DNA of 64,000 nucleotides from Albugo candida (lineage: Eukaryota; Oomycota; Peronosporomycetes; Albuginales): positions 248,001 through 312,000 of the forward strand of contig JBDOQK010000005.1 in NCBI GenBank assembly GCA_040437565.1, given 5' to 3'. This document shows positions 59,967 through 64,000 of the stretch, in pieces; position 1 is the stretch's first letter; each line of letters opens with the position of its first letter. The notes under the pieces were generated by a model, which ran no database searches, was not told the DNA's origin, and was given only the letters and a program-made list of their open reading frames with translations. Position numbers and translations under genes: made by a program.

Positions 59967-61982
59967 TTAATTTATCTCTTGACGTACATCCGGCTCGACA
60001 AGTTGGTGGATTCGCTGATAGCTCATAATAATAAACGGATTTAAATATTTGAGACTCGATTGCGTGGACGGATATCGCTCCAGTCGTTTCAATAACACAA
60101 TTGTGTTATACTTGACACTAATAGAAGAATGAAATAAACCTTGCGCAATACTCTCTAATCCGCCTCGTAAAAACGGCAAATGGCTTAGAAATTCTTGCAG
60201 GTCTTGTTCGGTTTGTAATAAGCTCACAAAGTCCGTGTACATTCTTTCCACCTCCTCTTCCGTCCATAATTTATCGCCCTGTAATTTTCGAATATGTTTC
60301 CTTACATCCGCTCCACCTGTTTTCACCACGTTCTCCCAATCAAAAAAAAGTTAACAACTATCGAAAAGAGGACACAGTTGCGCAAAAGTGACTGCACGGG
60401 AAAAGGATATATCGAATGCGCTAGAACATGGCTTCTCTGTTCGTTGGAATTCGCTAAACTCTTTGTACGTGTCCGTGCGAGCCCACTTTGTGATGCGTTT
60501 ATTGTTCACCGCCGTGCGCTTCACGCGTACATCGCTGTCGAGATACTCGGTCTCATCGAACGCGACTTCCACCACATTCTATAGACAAAAGGATCAAAAC
60601 GAATTGAGGTCAGCAGCGCGATGTATCTCACTTGTGATGTAAATTCCTCAAAGCGACATCGGATCCATTCCTCCGGGAAACCCGCACGCATTCCATCCAT
60701 TACCTTACAGCATTTATAGTTATTATTATTGCGTGAGCGAGTGTTAAAGACGCACATCTTGCAGAAAAGTCTTATCCACGACTTCGAATTCATCGCGCTC
60801 GTTTGGCCAAGACGTAAACACTTCACTGGTGGTTATATCGCATAAAACGTCCCACCATTCTCGTTTACTTTTAAACATGGGATTTGTGACACCAGCAATG
60901 TACCCCGGGACGGATAGAAAGCTTAGATCATTCAAGTTGGCATAACTACACATAAAAGTATAAGATAAATTACGAAACGACGTGAATATGGTCATAAATA
61001 CGGGAACTGGCGGTGGGAGAGACCCGACAGAGGAGGACAAATGAGAGCACTCATTGCGAGCACATAACTGCACACTCTTCCTGGGCGATTTGTGAGGGTT
61101 GTACCAACTTGATGATAAGCATTAGGAGGAAAATTACCTGCCGGTTGATTGTACCCCAATACAATAACGCGAGCACCTGAAAGTACGGCGTTGTATATTG
61201 ACATTGTCTGCTCACCAAAAGTTGCAATGAGGTTGCTCAAAAGTCCATCGTCATGCTGATCCAATGTGCTACAAAGTTTGAACCGTAAGGGAATTTTTAT
61301 TTCGTCCCATTCCACGACGGTGGAGTGATACAAGGAATCTTCAGTTGCCTTCCAATTTACATTGGAAAATGGTCGAGACGTAATAGTACGCTTCATCAAT
61401 CTTCTTTCCATTTCGGATAAATTGCGAATACCATTGAGACTGATCGAGTTGATCACATGATATAATTCGTGTAAAATATTCGTACTCGCGGACGAGTCTT
61501 GAGCTCCGGTAATTTTTCGTACCGCAAGATCCAAAAGCTGCTTCAATGAAAAGCACCACTACAATCGATGCTCAATTTTTAATACAAGCTCTATGCATAA
61601 AAGTGTACTTTTAGTGGACCTTGTATTGCGAACAGACAGCAACCGCTTTCACACTAGCTCCACGTCGGACCATATTATCGTGTGTGGTGCGAACAACACT
61701 CTGACAGTACATAAATTCCCTCACAGGTTTCTTTTCAACCTCTTTGATTGAGGAATGGTTTGTATTGAGACAGCTTTTGCGATTGAGGAAAAACACTGTG
61801 AAATCATCTTCACGATTATGAATGCCTTCAGGAAGCATGACGTCGGCAAAAAATTCCGAAGAATAATGATCAAATGCATAAGGATATGATTCTCTTAGAG
61901 TGCTTCCTTTATCAATGTCAAATTCAGCGTATAAGACAACTTCTGCCAATTGGTTTTTGCTCTGATCGCATGTCGCTGTCAT
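59967..61982 (-). CDS. AFI1 / SPA-domain DENN-type protein
   Basis: Probable Arf or Rab regulator at the cell cortex; fungal Afi1 binds Arf3 and has a docking domain followed by a SPA (stabilisation of polarity axis) domain. Exon 1 from 61982 gives the uDENN-like start VVLYAEFDIDKGSTLRESYP, with DVMLPEGIHNREDDFTVFFL. Exon 2 (61559 down) continues with QLLDLAVRKITGAQ and GEQTMSIYNAVLSGARVIVL. After an intron the chain has SALICPPLSGLSHRQFPYL, then a short exon, then IAGVTNPMFKSKREWWDVLC, the SPA core. Further exons end with LWTEEEVERMYTDFVSLLQT and stop at 59967. Introns look like 50-60 bp; not every border was placed. It is divergent from the Hsp104 gene. Confidence 0.78.
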
Positions 61983-62527
61983 CGCTCAGGCTCTGTTATG
62001 AACGCGAGTGGCCAAAATGGGACTCATACAAATTCTAAGTGGGTTATATTCCTGCAAAAGACATGTTTTTCTATTTGCAGATGCATGCATGCAACCGGTT
62101 GATTGCGTGTAGTATATAGAGAGAAAGAGCTATGAATGTACTTTTCTAAACGATCAAAAGAATACTGCAACGGATATAAAGCTGTCGTGTCCGTTATGTA
62201 TCAAGCTCGCATTACTATAGTATAGCGTTGGATGAAATGTCATGTCATTGTTTACTACTTGCTCTATAAATTTCCTGTTCATTCTGATATATGGTATGTT
62301 TGGGTTCACCGCGAACTCACATAGGAGACGATCTCCCAGTCAGAACAGCACACATCGTGGCTTGATAGTAAGCATCAAATCCGCAACCTGTTGATCGAAC
62401 TGGAATAAAATAGAAGCTGTAAGCAAAACGGTAATTATAAGCAATTGCATATTTACCAATAGCATACAATCACTTCCTCGAAATAAACCCTCTTTAATTA
62501 CATACTGTCTATGCGTATTTTATAATC
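61983..62527. other. Divergent intergenic region, AFI1-like / Hsp104
   Basis: About 0.55 kb, AT-rich, upstream of both genes. No coding sequence seen. The heat-shock-like array lies on the Hsp104 side. Confidence 0.5.
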
Positions 62528-62571
62528 TTCCAATCGAAATCTAGAAAAGTTGAGAAACATGTCGAAGTTTC
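62528..62571 (+). promoter_or_regulatory. Heat shock element array (step type) upstream of Hsp104
   Basis: Units: TTC at 62528, GAA at 62536, GAA at 62544, GAA at 62554, GAA at 62564 and TTC at 62569. The GAAs at 62544, 62554 and 62564 are exactly 10 bp apart and the last pair is a perfect GAAnnTTC. Known heat shock factors accept alternating or 10-bp-stepped nGAAn units. The array ends 59 bp before the ATG of a heat-shock chaperone, which strengthens the call. Confidence 0.6.
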
Positions 62572-62630
62572 CTCACAGTTTTCACTTTCCGCTTCAGTAA
62601 TAAAAATTCTATAATCACATCAAACCACTT

Positions 62631-64000
62631 ATGAATCCACAAGAATTCACCGACAAAACACAAGAGTACCTTCAAGCAGCAAAAAGCCTCGCCGAAGACG
62701 CAGGCCACGCGCAACTGACTCCAATCCATCTCGTGCAAGCCTTATTCGATGACAGTGACGGTCTTGCAAAGCGTCTTGCAGATCGTGTCGGCGCCAACAC
62801 CCCAGGAATACTCCAGGAAACAAGGAGACAACTAAAGCTGATTCCAATACAATCTCCTGCACCCGATCAAGTCTCTGTTGATTCTGGCATGACCAAAATG
62901 CTCAAATACGCCGACAAACGAAGAAAAGAGATGAAGGACACCCATCTAGCTGTTGATCACTTGATCCTCGCTCTTTTCACACACACACAATGCGGTACAA
63001 TCTTCAAATCGAATGGTTTTGATGAGAAAAAAGTCAAAGAAGCCATTAATAAAGTACGCGGAGGTCGTTCAGTCACAAGTGCCAGCGCCGAGGAAATGTA
63101 CGACGCACTCTGTAAGTACGGTCAGAACCTAGTCTCATTGGCGGAAACTGGTAAAATCGATCCAGTCATTGGCCGCGATGAAGAAATTCGGCGTGTGATT
63201 CGCATATTATGTCGTCGCACAAAAAACAATCCAGTTTTGATTGGAGAGCCTGGAGTCGGCAAGACGGCCGTTGTGGAAGGATTAGCGCAGCGTATCGTCA
63301 TTGGTGATGTTCCTGAGTCGCTCAACTGCCAGTTATTCAGCCTGGATATGGGTGCATTGATCGCTGGGGCTAAATATCGCGGGGAATTTGAAGAGAGGCT
63401 CAAAGCTGTGCTGAAGGAAGTGAAAGACAGTGAAGGGAAAATCATCCTTTTTATCGATGAGATGCATTTGATATTGGGAGCTGGACAAACATCTGGCGCT
63501 ATGGATGCTGCAAATTTGCTGAAACCAATGCTGGCGCGTGGGGAACTGCGATGTATTGGTGCCACTACACTCGATGAATATCGTCAGCATGTTGAGAAGG
63601 ATAAAGCGTTTGAAAGACGATTCCAGCAAGTCATGGTGAAAGAGCCATCGGTGACGGATACGGTCAGCATTTTGCGTGGGCTAAAGGAACGATATGAGTC
63701 GCATCATGGTGTGCAGATAACAGACAGCGCTCTGGTCACAGCTGCGAAACTTGCAGATCGATACATTACGGAACGATTCATGCCGGATAAAGCCATTGAT
63801 ATCATTGACGAAGCTTGTGCTAGTGTCCGAGTCCAATTGGACAGTCAACCAGAGGCCATTGATGAGCTTGAACGACGACAGCTGCAGTTGCAAGTGGAAG
63901 CGACTGCACTCACTAAAGAAAAAGATGAAGTGAGTAAACAACGTCTGAAAAAAGTACAGACAGAGCTCAACACAATCAATGATCAACTACATCCGCTGAT
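62631..64000 (+). CDS. HSP104: ClpB/Hsp104-type AAA+ disaggregase, N-terminal part (runs off window)
   Basis: Cytosolic hexameric chaperone that pulls proteins out of aggregates with Hsp70. No stop before the window end (about 456 codons visible). Clp_N repeats at residues 1-145 ([25 protein letters not shown]). First AAA+ module: [20 protein letters not shown], Walker A GEPGVGKT (about 205-212), pore loop [12 protein letters not shown], Walker [10 protein letters not shown] (about 271-279), sensor-type IGATTLDEY and the arginine-finger region [10 protein letters not shown]. The middle coiled-coil domain begins near residue 400 ([16 protein letters not shown]). Start codon choice: the first ATG in frame, [14 protein letters not shown], matches the family start. 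No mitochondrial presequence, so the cytosolic/nuclear Hsp101/104 form is favoured over mitochondrial ClpB. Confidence 0.93.
   Translation, partial: MNPQEFTDKTQEYLQAAKSLAEDAGHAQLTPIHLVQALFDDSDGLAKRLADRVGANTPGILQETRRQLKLIPIQSPAPDQVSVDSGMTKMLKYADKRRKEMKDTHLAVDHLILALFTHTQCGTIFKSNGFDEKKVKEAINKVRGGRSVTSASAEEMYDALCKYGQNLVSLAETGKIDPVIGRDEEIRRVIRILCRRTKNNPVLIGEPGVGKTAVVEGLAQRIVIGDVPESLNCQLFSLDMGALIAGAKYRGEFEERLKAVLKEVKDSEGKIILFIDEMHLILGAGQTSGAMDAANLLKPMLARGELRCIGATTLDEYRQHVEKDKAFERRFQQVMVKEPSVTDTVSILRGLKERYESHHGVQITDSALVTAAKLADRYITERFMPDKAIDIIDEACASVRVQLDSQPEAIDELERRQLQLQVEATALTKEKDEVSKQRLKKVQTELNTINDQLHPL

Noticed and set aside
1-64000. CRISPR arrays, bacterial operons, rRNA or tRNA genes
   Set aside because: No spaced direct repeats, no operon-like ribosome-binding signals and no convincing tRNA A/B-box pairs were found by eye; the window is eukaryotic.

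Overview
This is a eukaryotic nuclear scaffold fragment, most likely from an oomycete. Short GT-AG introns of about 49-70 bp can be placed by protein continuity in most genes. Gene content fits: a front-end delta-5 desaturase of the Pythium/Phytophthora type, a class E-like GPCR, a myosin ending in a WW domain, and decayed Mutator-like and copia elements. The modest GC and compact layout suggest an obligate biotroph such as Albugo or a downy mildew; that last step is inference.

Layout. 1-1759: myosin tail. 1760-4460: no recognisable gene. 4461-19857: dense housekeeping block (GPCR, TFIIH p44, transportin-3/importin-13-like, small membrane protein, AP-3 sigma, BTB-BACK, GWT1/PIG-W, delta-5 desaturase, and a URI-type prefoldin/TPR fusion). 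19858-24700: gene-poor, with a secreted-protein candidate, a dead copia fragment and coiled-coil remnants. 24785-33400: SWS1-like SWIM protein, PTEN-like phosphatase, membrane metallophosphoesterase. 33400-42057: repeat-rich, with Mutator-like transposase fragments and palindromic repeats. 42058-64000: dense again (unknown protein, VPS39, a nucleotidyltransferase-EamA transporter fusion, TRAPPC11, glyoxalase II, a large unknown nuclear protein, an AFI1-like DENN protein, and the 5' half of a ClpB/Hsp104 chaperone behind a heat-shock-element-like array).

Ten gaps of exactly 100 N interrupt the sequence. At six of them the bases before the gap are repeated after it (39 bp to about 1.95 kb). These look like unmerged contig overlaps rather than biological tandem duplications, and they create false gene copies and two inflated reading frames. 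Where needed I give gene sizes after collapsing the overlap.

Functional themes: endolysosomal and secretory trafficking (VPS39, AP-3 sigma, TRAPPC11, AFI1-like), GPI-anchor and polyunsaturated lipid synthesis, nuclear transport and transcription. The most unusual objects are two domain fusions: an IPCT-like nucleotidyltransferase joined to an EamA/DMT transporter, and a URI-like prefoldin joined to a TPR domain.
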